From Amoebophrya sp. A120 (taxonomy: Eukaryota; Sar; Dinophyceae; Syndiniales; Amoebophryaceae), in the NCBI GenBank assembly GCA_905178155.1, contig CAJINV010000002.1, forward strand, positions 11,844,591 through 11,908,590: a stretch of 64,000 nt of DNA, given 5' to 3'. Below, piece by piece: positions 11,404 through 21,400 of this stretch. Position 1 is the stretch's first letter. Every line of letters starts with the position of its first letter. A program made the position numbers and the translations under genes. The notes beneath the pieces were generated by a model. It did no database searches. It was not told the origin of the DNA and was given only the letters and a program-made list of their open reading frames with translations.

Positions 11404-13418
11404 ATGTCGCTGGTAGTGCACCGAGATCACGATGTCTATCCACCACACGACGTGGTTGGCGACGATACTTTTTTCGAAGACCACTTCAACGAGGCCGACT
11501 GCTCCGAGGTGGTTTTGTTGGACTCGGTTCCCAGCGGTCAGCAGCGCCGACTCCCGGGGGTTTATTTTTCGCGAAAAAGAAACGCATTCGTCACCAACTA
11601 CGAAGATCCGGAATCGGGACTGCTCACTAGCGTTAGTTTCCCCGTGGATGGGCCGCGGAGCGGACACTTCCTTCCACCTAGTAACAGCACGACTCTAATA
11701 TTAAAAGACCGGGACCAAACGGAGGATCATCGGCCCGGCATTGATGCTGCACATGGTGCACAAACGAGGCTGATGAACCAGCAAAAGCCTGTCGAGGGCG
11801 ATCTTCCCCGCGCGCGGTTCGCGGCGGCGCTGGCTTCCGCGCATGAGAAGGCGCACGAGTTTCGCGTTTCGGCCTTTCTGGAGAATCGCGCGGCGGCCCT
11901 GAACAACAGCGGGAAAGTATCCTGAGTAAAAACGTACCCACACCAGAGTCGGGATGGGGATTTTGCAACACAAACCTAGGAGTTTTGTGAGTCACGCATG
12001 ACAAGTTTCAGTCCGTAAGGTAGTGCAAGTTAGCAAGGAAAGCCGCATCACAAATCGATCTGCTGATCCTGTTTACAGCATTACAAGTTCCCAAACACGA
12101 TTGAAAATGCCTGTCATGGGGTTGCGCATCACAAATGTTCCTGTCATGGCAAATCCGCATGACAACGCTGGTGTGGGTACGTTTTTACTCAGGATAGAAA
12201 GACTACGAGCGGCAGAAGATTTCGCAGATCTACAAGGAAATCCGCGCCAAGCAGGCGGACCAGCTGGAGACGCGGTTGAAGAGCACGCATCTGGGAACTT
12301 TTTTCCCGAGCGCGACCGTGAGCACCGGATTTCGGGGTCTGGACGACAAGATGGCGGCCACGGGGCGTACGTTCTTCAGCGAACAGTCGGCGGCGACGAA
12401 GGGAACCTCCAGGGACGACCCCGCGAATGCCGCCCTGCAGGCGAAACGGGACCAGGAGGAGCGGCGAAAAAGGCAGGCCGTGCACGTTTCCATTCCGGCC
12501 GAGTCGGTCCTGCCTTACAACTTCAACAGCATGAACAGCTTCTACCAGGTCTCCAGCAGCGTCACCAGTACCTCGCCCTCGCAGGCAAGGGGACCAGCTT
12601 CCACACACGCGCACGACCTGCAGGAAATGAATACAACGACCACGACGACCCGAGGGGTGGCGGCGGAGGAGGAGAAGCACGGAGGCTCGCCGGCCACCGG
12701 CAGAACGAACCCCGGAATGATGACCGGAAGTGAAAATAGTACCGCGAGAACAAGTAATTTGATGGTGTTTCCTCCGGGAGGGGGCGACCAGCACCCGCTG
12801 TCGCCGGGCGGCGTGTCGACGGCGGCGCCAACGTCTCCAGTCGACTCGCCGCTGCCAAACGACGAGGACTGGGCAGCGGAGGTGATGACCCAGTCGCCGG
12901 TGGTGCAAATGCGCGAAACGCAAAAGCAGCTGTCGGAATTGCGGGCACAAGAGCGGAAATTTCGGCTGCTGGATGAGGAAGCCCGGCTTGCCGCGGAGCG
13001 GGCAGCTGCTGCGAAAAAGGAGGCCATGAGTCGAAGGTTGTTTGACGAACAAAACGACAGCGACTTTGACGAGGAAGAGCAAAGGAAGAAGATCGCCGAA
13101 CAACGAAAGCGCAGCGCAAACGCGCGCCAGATCCCGATGGTGCCGTCGACGCCGGAGAATAAAAAAGAAGACGAGCAGCTCGACGATGCGGTTACGCCGG
13201 GGCAGGAGCCGCAAAAGGAGTATTCCAAGTACGAAATGCGCCCCGTGCGGCCACTGCTGCTCGGCAGCAGCGGCGGGAACAGTAAGCAGAAGGCCTTGAC
13301 GCCCATATTGAAGGAAAAGATTCAGATCGGGCAACCGATAGTTTCCGGCGCGCAAGGTAGCAGCAGAACGGGCGGAAACAAAAAAGTTGTAGGAAGACTC
13401 ATCGACGCTATCAAATAG
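11404..13418 (+). CDS. Coiled-coil protein with a weak AP2-like segment; split by an introner
   Basis: Exon 1 is 11404-11917 and exon 2 is about 12202-13418. They are separated only by the 279-bp introner A1. Removing the element plus one copy of its 5-bp duplication joins ...NNSGK to DYERQKIS in frame, giving about 576 residues. Near residue 50, LPGVYFSRKRNAFVTNY resembles the first strands of an AP2/ERF DNA-binding domain, with a possible helix later (RFAAALASAHEKAHEFR). This is weak evidence. The centre is low-complexity. Residues after about 400 form a charged coiled coil (RETQKQLSEL...), followed by a basic tail. The 423-codon frame on the other strand is a shadow. Confidence 0.65.
11918..12196 (-). 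mobile_element. Introner family A, copy A1 (reverse orientation)
   Basis: 279 bp inside a coding sequence. It starts TATCCTGAGTAAAAACG and ends with the inverse, ...ACTCAGGATA, so the terminal inverted repeats are about 30 bp. The target duplication GAAAG flanks it at 11913-11917 and 12197-12201. Its interior is the reverse complement of copies A2 and A3: the segment around CCTAGGAGTTTTGTGAG here matches CTCGCAAAACTCCTAGG in A3. This is the only one of the six with a possible GT-AG choice (GT at 11917, AG at 12197). That choice would keep one extra lysine codon in frame. Confidence 0.92.
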
Positions 13419-14563
13419 CAACAAGGTTTTCATGCACATGCGGAACACGGACATACACATAGGGTGGCCCGCTGAAAAAGAGAGTAAACTGGTATCACTT
13501 CATCAGGGTCTTCTAGCCTGACCTTCTGAGCAAGTCAATGTACCCCATTTGCAAATGTTATCTTCAATTTTGAATTGTGTTTGAAACGTAACAAATAGCA
13601 ATTAGCTTCGTTTACTTCTGCACATTTTGTTTTTGCGAAGTATTATACCCGAAATCAAGCGTTTTTCTCCCCGCAATCGCACCGTCCCGCAATTGGTACC
13701 CCCAGTGCATGAGGTGGACTGGTGTTTCTGACTACATCCCCGCAGTGAATTTGCGATCTATCATGGTTCACGAACAAACAAATTTTATTTTCAAAGTTTA
13801 CATTTTTTTATTCATTGTGAGACGGCAGACGAGGGGAGGGTGCTTATGCATATGACCTTTCTGCTTCCCGACTGAGAAGCGCGTCTGTTTTGGAGCAAAG
13901 AAAAGATCCGACTTGTTCGCTAAACCTGCGCATGCAGCAAGCTGCGGTGGCGTAATAGTACTAGGTACTGCCATCAAGATGTAAATGATCCTGTTTTGCA
14001 CTCTTTTGCAGATCTGGAAGGATGAAAATTTCTTGGAGTCAGTCAGGCCAAATTCAAGTTGACACTTCGTGAGGTCACACACTGTAGATCTCGCTTATGG
14101 TCATATCAAGATACCACAGATCATCCTTTCATCGAATCCAGATCAAATACTGAACTTTCATGTTCCTCTATGTCAATTTTTTCATGCAATGACGAAGTTC
14201 TTCGACTTCGTCTTCCCGTACGACGGCTCTCAAAAACTTTTCAAAAATGAATCATTTTTCGACTTATTCCAACAGTGCAGGTCTCACAGACCGGAGATGC
14301 ATATACAGATACAGAAGTGTCAATTGTGACGTTTTACGATACTAGATCTTGGGTTTCACACATCTGAATTCGATTTGTCGTAGTGGTCACTGTTTCCTTG
14401 TTTGTAGACGGCAGAAATAGCAGGAGCTTTAAATGTACACTACGTTCGACACCTACTTTGAAGCTTTCGTATTGAATTTGTGTACAACTTCGTGCGAAAA
14501 ATATTAATATTTCATCAGCAACACTGCAGCCTTCGCAGCTACGCATTCAGCAGAAAGAACAAA
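13419..14563. other. Intergenic region, nothing supported
   Basis: 1.1 kb, AT-richer than the flanking genes. A 94-codon minus-strand frame at 13798-14082 has no supporting splice signals or motif. Confidence 0.5.
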
Positions 14564-17500
14564 ATGGGAGGTGATTCGAAGTACGATTTGACGCCAAAAT
14601 TGGCGCAGTTTTTGGATTCGCATTTGCTGCTGATCGTGATGAATGGTCTGGAGAAAAAGGAAGTGTACCCCGCGGAAGTAATCAAGCCGGAAATCATCGA
14701 GGTGCTGAGAAGCCGAACGGACCTGGTGTCCATCCTGCAGGACAAGGATCCGAACAACAATTATAATGACGAGCTCCGGGCTAGTGCGGACAAAGTGGAG
14801 GCGCAGAAACGAGAGCTGGCACCTCTGCTCTCGAAGTTGGAGAGCAAGGGCATCGGCGCCGTGGAGAACCCCGAAACGGGAGAGCTGCAATCGGCCGACA
14901 GCTCAAGTAATTTTATCTGGAAATGTTTTGTAAAAAATAAAAATTGGCAAAGAGGACCCATAATTCCACTCTTGCACATGTCCATAGCATGCAAGAAAAC
15001 GAGAAAGCAGAAATACACTGATGTTCTCATGTAGAGAATGAGCGCTAGTAGCTGGAGCAGCGCAGCGCAGCGAAGTCATTTTTGCCGTGCAATCCACCCC
15101 ATTCGTTGATGCAAAAGCAAAAAACAACTGCTTAACCACTGCACCTCAGGTTCATCCAGCCTTCACGAGCAGCTGATGAATGTGAATGGATTCCAGGGCC
15201 TTGCGGATTTGGGCTTGTCCAAAGACCATCTGGATGGTTACTACACTTGGTGTCTGTCCCTCTACAACATCGGGCTCTACGACCAGTCCATCGAAAACCT
15301 GGCTGTGTACGAAAAATTGTATACCAAGGTGATGGCCAAGGAGCTGGAAATCCTCCAGGCCCAACTGCCCCCGGGTGACCCAGTCTACGTGCAGGAAAAG
15401 AAAAACTTCAACGCAAGGTTGCTCAGCGTCAAGTGGGGCATGCTCGCGGGCTACATCGCAACTGAGTGCAAGGACGCGGAAGCAGCCGCACAGGTACTCT
15501 CTCGAGGCACAGTTTTTTGCTCAAACAGTGCCTGGTCTCACGATTACTGACTTGTCGTTCTTACTTGTCCCTTCGATACTTCAACTTTTTGGGATACAAG
15601 TTTTCATCGCGTTGCATTGGTACTCATCTTTGACGGTGAGTGTCGCATTTGCAAAATTTGTACTTAATTTTTACATCGCCGCACACAGATTCTCGCCTTG
15701 GATGAATTTTTGGAGGAGCCGGGAAGCGGTCTTAGCAAGAAGGCCATCCTGATTCAGCGAACGTGGCTGCAGCACTGGATGCTCTTTGTCTTGTTCCGAG
15801 ATGGCGACTTGGAATCTGCGCACAGCCAGATTCAGCGGGTCATGGAACTTTTCTTGTCCGAGAAATACCTCGCGCTGATCAGGTATGTTCCACCTCCCGT
15901 AATTTTTTCTTGTTCATGTAAGGTAGAGATTCCCCACTCCAATGCCTGAGTCAACAAGATTGTGTCTGTGTCACAGATTGATTCCCTTTCCGCTTGATGC
16001 AAGTGATGTAGCTAAAGGAAACCTCCCTACAACAAAAAACCAGCTTGATGTGCCCACACATGCTGCGATACGCCGCCGCGGTGTTCTTGTTGAACAAGAA
16101 GCTTAAGCCGATGTTGAAGGACCTGATTCACGTGCTGAACCAGGACAAACAGAACTACGCCGATCCGCTCACCGAATTCCTCCTATCCTGAGTAAAAGCG
16201 TCCCCACACCAGAGTTGTCATGCAAATGTGCAATGACAGGAACGTTTGTAATGCGCAGCTCCGCGAGAGAAATTTCCAATCGTGTTTTGCAATTTGTAAT
16301 GCTGTAAACAGGATGTGAAAATGGCTTTCTCATGTGGCTTCTCTTGCCAATCAGCACTACACTGCAGAGGGAAACTTGTGATGCACAGCTCCCAAAGCTT
16401 GGAGATTTGTGTTGCTAGATTGCCAACTTGCCTATGGGGTGGGGACGTTGTTACTTAGGATACCTCCTCGCCCTGCATCAAGACTTGGACTTCGAGACGG
16501 CGAAGAAGAAGCTCGACGAGCTCCAAATTGCTTGCAACAACGACTTATCAAATGTAAAAATGTCTGGGTCTGGAGACTTGTAATGCTGGGTGGCGTCTCA
16601 TGATGAGGCTACAAATGCTGGCTCAGCATGACAAGTTTCTGAGCTCCTAGGTGTTGCCTATTCTGCATGACAAACTGCGCTTCTGCATCACAGAAAAGCG
16701 TAGCTCTTGGGTAACGTGCAGGACAGATTTAAGAGTCGTGCCAGACAAGCATGACAAACATGAATTCTTCCAGACCCAGACATTTTTAAACTTGATGCGA
16801 CTACTTCTTGTGGGGCGATAACCTCACCGTCATTCTTGCCAACGCCAGGCTCGCGATTTTCTCCATCTACTGCAGGTAAGAGCACCCGCACTTTTTTCTG
16901 GGAACAAATTCTTGACGTCGCTTGCATTTGAGACCATGTAGTACAAGAGAAGAAGCGGCTTTATTTGCTGAATCCTTTCATTGATGTTCTCCTTCTCGCT
17001 TTATCAGCAGATGCACAAGGATAGTTTGCGTGCCGATGCCTGGTGCCCCTTGAATGAGTGGATAAGCAAAATACACACGCAGCAACATGTTGCACCAAAA
17101 ACAATATCAGGATCCATCAATCTGTGGATATCTCAACGATTGCGGACAAAATGAGCATGCCAGCAGAGATGGCGGAGCAGTGGATCGTCGAACTGATTCA
17201 GACAGGAAAGCTCTCCGGTGCCTGCATTGACAGCGACGCAAACGTACGATGTTTTTGTGTTTCAATACATGTTTGGTTTTGTTGTACAACTCAGTAGAGT
17301 ATACAATGAAGAGGTGGACATATTCGTTCTGATGGGGCGGCGGTATCAAGAAAGATCGGATTTTGATATTTTCTTATCTGAAATAAAACAGGGCACAAGC
17401 AGTGTGTTTTTTCCGAAAGAGGAGACGGAAATCTACCAGCAAGTTTTGGAGAAGACGCAGAATATGGCTTTCCGCCTGCGCTTGCTGCAGGTAAATGCAG

Positions 17501-17574
17501 AAGGTATCAAAGACAAGAACGCCCTGAAGAAAGTCACCCAAGTTTCTGGAAAGCTCGCTGCGCACCTGGGCTAA
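14564..17574 (+). CDS. EIF3E: Translation initiation factor eIF3 subunit e (INT6)
   Basis: A PCI-domain subunit of the eIF3 complex, which brings mRNA to the 40S ribosome. Eight exons: 14564-14906, 15150-15493, 15689-15882, 16044-16183, 16468-16545, 16803-16875, 17111-17243, 17392-17574. The sum is 1488 bases, exactly 496 codons with the stop. Family landmarks appear in order: YDLTPKLAQFLDSHL at the start, RTWLQHWMLFVLF, MCPHMLRYAA, DPLTEFLLALHQDLDF, NARLAIFSIYCR, IADKMSMPAEMAEQWIVELI and YQQVLEKTQNMAFR. Five introns are GT-AG. Two (after 16183 and after 16545) are introners A2 and B1, whose precise removal is needed for the frame. Length is slightly above the usual ~445 residues because of extra N-terminal and linker sequence. 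The start is the methionine before GGDSKYDL. Confidence 0.93.
16184..16462 (+). mobile_element. Introner family A, copy A2
   Basis: 279 bp between eIF3e exons 4 and 5, flanked by CCTCC (16179-16183 and 16463-16467). Left end TATCCTGAGTAAAAGCG; the right end is more diverged, GTTACTTAGGATA. Since the duplication has no G, no GT-AG junction exists at the element borders. Splicing at the internal GTAAAAG would leave a TGA in frame. The unspliced sequence also reads into that stop. Confidence 0.93.
16546..16797 (+). mobile_element. Introner family B, copy B1
   Basis: 252 bp between eIF3e exons 5 and 6, flanked by CGACT (16541-16545 and 16798-16802). It starts TATCAAATGTAAAAATG and ends ...TTTTTAAACTTGATG, so it is the most diverged B copy at the right end. 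Joining the flanks gives AACGACTACTTCTTG, reading NDYFL, where other eIF3e proteins have NDFFL. No GT-AG pair fits. Confidence 0.92.
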
Positions 17575-18460
17575 GTTCCGGTCGTTTGATGTCAGGGAAA
17601 TCTTGTTGACATCATGTCCTGCTGTTTTCACATTCCTAACATCTCCCGAATTTGTACGAGCTACTTGATTTCACCGTCATTTTGAAATCTTTCTGCAAAA
17701 ATGATAAAACTACGCTAGCGTGAAATGGAAATGAATTCACACTGCCTCGCATCTCGCACCGAGATCGACAGGTTAACGAACATTTGGATATTCTATTCAA
17801 ACTCAGCATGGACGATAAGATAAAACTACGCAACATGGTTGGATGGAACGGGTTTTGTAAGAAAGGGACAGTTTCAGCTCCTGTCCCCGTTGCCAGATTC
17901 GTTGTTACCACTGAGTTCCCCTTCGCGCGTCTTCCAAGATCATGAGAGGATCAGGATGTTTCGCAAGCCTGGCGGCATCCGAAAAGTGACAGTGCTTCTT
18001 TCTCGTAGGTCGATTGTTTGATGTAAGTACCTCGATTGTCGCCGCCGTGAGTGGATCCGAGCTTCGTGTCAAAGCGTCTAGCGGTAGTTCGAGTTCGAGA
18101 TGACGCAAATTCGAGGTGTTTGCGTGCAATTCGCGAATCCGAGTTTTACCTTTCCTCGATGAGTGAATTTGGCTGTCGCTGCTGGTAAGATGCTAAGCAA
18201 ATTGAGTGCATAATCACCAAATCATCCCAATCAGCAGGCGTACCTACACGCTTTTTTTGTTGTAGAGCGGGCAGGGAGGTGGAAGCAGCTGCAGGCGCAG
18301 CAGCGGTGGTGTAGTAATCACGACAGGTGGTAGTAGCTGTAAGCAGGAGGGTCGGTGCCAGGTCGACGGCATTCCAGTACTTTGAAAGCACTCAATAGCA
18401 CCGCGGTGCAACGTCGCTCCTGTAGCTGTCAATAGAAGCATTGAATCAGCTGCTACATCA
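17575..18460. other. Intergenic region, nothing supported
   Basis: About 890 bp. Short minus-strand frames at 17636-17911 and 17905-18129 lack splice signals or motifs. A pyrimidine-poor, CAG/CTG-rich stretch lies just upstream of the next gene. Confidence 0.5.
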
Positions 18461-21400
18461 ATGGCAACCTCGGCAGCCTCCTCCACCGGGCCGCCGGCGC
18501 TCGCGAACAGCGCCTGGAGCAAAGCGCGAAACCGGTTGGGGCTGCAGCAGATGCACATCCCCACCACGACGGGGACCACCGGCAGCGGGGCTCCCGCCGC
18601 AGCCTTCCCCTCAAGCTCCTCTACTACCTCGTCAAGCAACCCGGCCGCTACCCGTCATCCGCTCACGTCGTCGAAGAACCGGAACTTGACGACAACGGGG
18701 GCCCACATCGACAAGGCTGGCGGAAGTTCGTGGGACGATTTTTTGTACGAGCGGACGCTGGTGTGTTTGAACCAGGAGATCTGTTCGATCGCGATCTCAC
18801 CCTGCCACGAGTTCTTCGTGGTGGGCAACGGGAGCGGTGACGTCAAGGTGTACGATTTCGAGTCCTACGCAGAAACGCACACTGTGAAAACGAACAACAG
18901 CAGTTTCTTCCCCCCGAAACAGCTCACCTTCACCACGAAACCAGGGACCGGCGCGAACAAAACGCCAGTCTCGGAATTTCTCATCGTGCTCTCGGGCGAC
19001 GGGATTCGAGTGTTCTCCGTGAAAGAGGATTTCGGCTTCGTCAAGTGGATCGTGCCGCCCTTGACTAAAATGCTCGACAGCGACCTTGCGCAGCAAAAAC
19101 AGGAGGAAGACAAGTTGCAGATGGTGAATCTTCTGAAACTATCACGTGCATATAAAAAGTGTCGCTGCGTCTGGTCAAGTGCGGACGTTTGTCAACATGC
19201 AAAGGCGCGCGAAGTGTCTCACGCATGGCACAGCTTTTATGTATGTTCCCGTGTGGTGCACGTTCTCGTGGCGACCTCCTTTGCATGGCTGCAATAATAT
19301 TAACAGAGCGATGGGCGCACGTTGGCTCTTCTTGGTGAACGTTTCGCAAATGAATCTAATGAAGTCGCAATCGTTCATGTTGTGTAAAAGAAGAAGAACC
19401 CACTTCATCTCCTGAGTCCGCGGAGGGTAGTACTAGCTGCTCCATGTCATCACTCTATCGTTCGAGCAGCTCATGCATGGTAAATGCAGCTTTGCATCTC
19501 CTAGGTTCATCTCACATCAAGGCCAACACATCGACATTTTTGCAAGCGATAGAAGCAAAATCGCCCTCAAACCGGCGGCTTCGAGGCGACGTCGCGCCGC
19601 CACGTGCTCAACGCGCAAAACGGAAGACCCAGTAGCAAAGAAGCGAATGCCGATGGTATTGGTCGGGCAAAGTTCTTGCTCTTTTCTATTTTTTGTTATT
19701 TCATCCTGGCACCTCGAAGAAAAGATGAAGTTGAAGATGTGGGGCACAACTTGTGTGCTCCTCTCGTACTACTGTGTCCGGGCTATCTGAGATTCTTTTT
19801 CGTAACACGACAGTTGATTTATCGGAACGCAGTCGCTGGCAGTGCGTAGCTTTTCATCGAGGCAGCGCAGCGGCGACAAACGCGCCTGGTACCAGTGGCA
19901 CCCGAGGAACAAACGTCGCTGCCGCGCCGCACAATACGGATTGCATTGTGGCGTGTGCCGACATGGCGCTGGTGGTGTACAGCACGAAGGACTGGGGCGG
20001 GGCCAAGTGCACCCCGAAAATTTTGCGGTCCGTGATGTCCTGGGGGGCGCCCACCGCGTGCGCCTACTCGCCTTCGGGGAACCGGGTCCTGGTGGGGCAC
20101 GCGAGCGGGAGTATCAGCATCTGGCACGCGCAGACGTTCGCGATGGAAAAGATGCTCTCCGGCCACCACGGGGCCATCACGGCGTTTGAGTTTTACACGG
20201 ACTTGATTCTGGAGGAGCTGGAGGTGTCCGACCCCGAGGAGGATCATCAGCATTCTTCTGGCTTCGCATCCCGGTCGAACACGGAGTCGGAAGCCGAAAG
20301 CAACCCAAACTCCCGGTCGCCGTCCAAGCAGGGCAGACGTAGCCGGCTGGCGAGCCGAGCGGGAGCGGTGGACTTGGGGGACGGGGCCTCGTCCGCAGGT
20401 GCGCTCGTGAAGTCCAACGGCCTCGCGTCGACCAGGGGTGGCGGCAACCAGCCGATCGACAAGATCTCGGCGTCGCGAAACGGTACTAGAGGCGGTTCAC
20501 TTATGCAAAACGGGAGCAACGGTACCCACCCGAGGTGGCATCGGCGGCCGAGGGTGGTGCTGGTCAGTACCAGTAAGGACAACAGTTTGCGGCTCTGGGC
20601 GGACTTCACACAGGAAGACCCGAGTGGATGGCAGCTGCTCAGCAAGATCGCGCTCGAGCCCGGCGTGCACAGCCCCAAATTGAGCCGGGACTGCCTCTGG
20701 TGTCTCTGCGTGAGCCCACGGCTGCTCATTTGGAAAGTGACTACGTTGCGGCAAGCGGTCTTCCGCCACAATCACAACAGTGGCACGACGACCTCCTCTA
20801 TCAAATGTAAAAATGTCTGGGTCTGGAAGAATGCAACTTGTGATGCTGAATTTGGATTCCAAAAAAATCTGTATTGCATGAGCAGCAAAGGGGGTGCTAT
20901 TTTTGCTACGCGGAGAGGGCATTTGTCATGCGGAAAAGGCATCGCGAAGCCCCCAAAAAATCTGTGATGCTAAGGCATGCATCACAGACATCATGGGTCA
21001 GGGAAAATATGCATGACAAGTCTCAGAATCTTCCAGACCCAGACATTTTTACATTTGATATCCTCCCAGCAGCATTCTGCCGGGAGTGCGATCGCGAACG
21101 CGGTGACGGCGGTCCTGGGGCCGGCTTATGCGTCCAACAACAGCAGTCCGCTGAAGACGCGCGCGAACCGGGGCTTGCAACCGCATGCGGCAAGTGCTGG
21201 CTCTTTGGACCACCAGAACCTCAACCCGCAGGCAGCCGCGACAAAGCATTGGCAGCAGACGTGGGAGCACAACGTGATCTTCGAGCCGTTCCAGAGGCTA
21301 AAGGCCACCGGAATGGACGCCGTCAACGTCGCGGCCTTCTCGCCAGACGAGAACGGCTGCCGGGTCATCGTGGGGTCCAACGACGGTGTGCTCGGGGTGT

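Noticed and set aside
12023-12733. 236-codon plus frame starting inside introner A1
   Set aside because: Out of frame with the host exon. It arises because A1 has no stop in that frame.
12189-13460. 423-codon minus-strand frame
   Set aside because: Shadow of the GC-rich exon on the plus strand; R/L/H-rich with no domain, and it runs into introner A1.
16184-16462. Canonical splicing of family A at its internal GTAAAA and CTCAG sites
   Set aside because: It would leave TATCCTGA plus GATA and a duplication copy in the transcript, giving an in-frame TGA in eIF3e.
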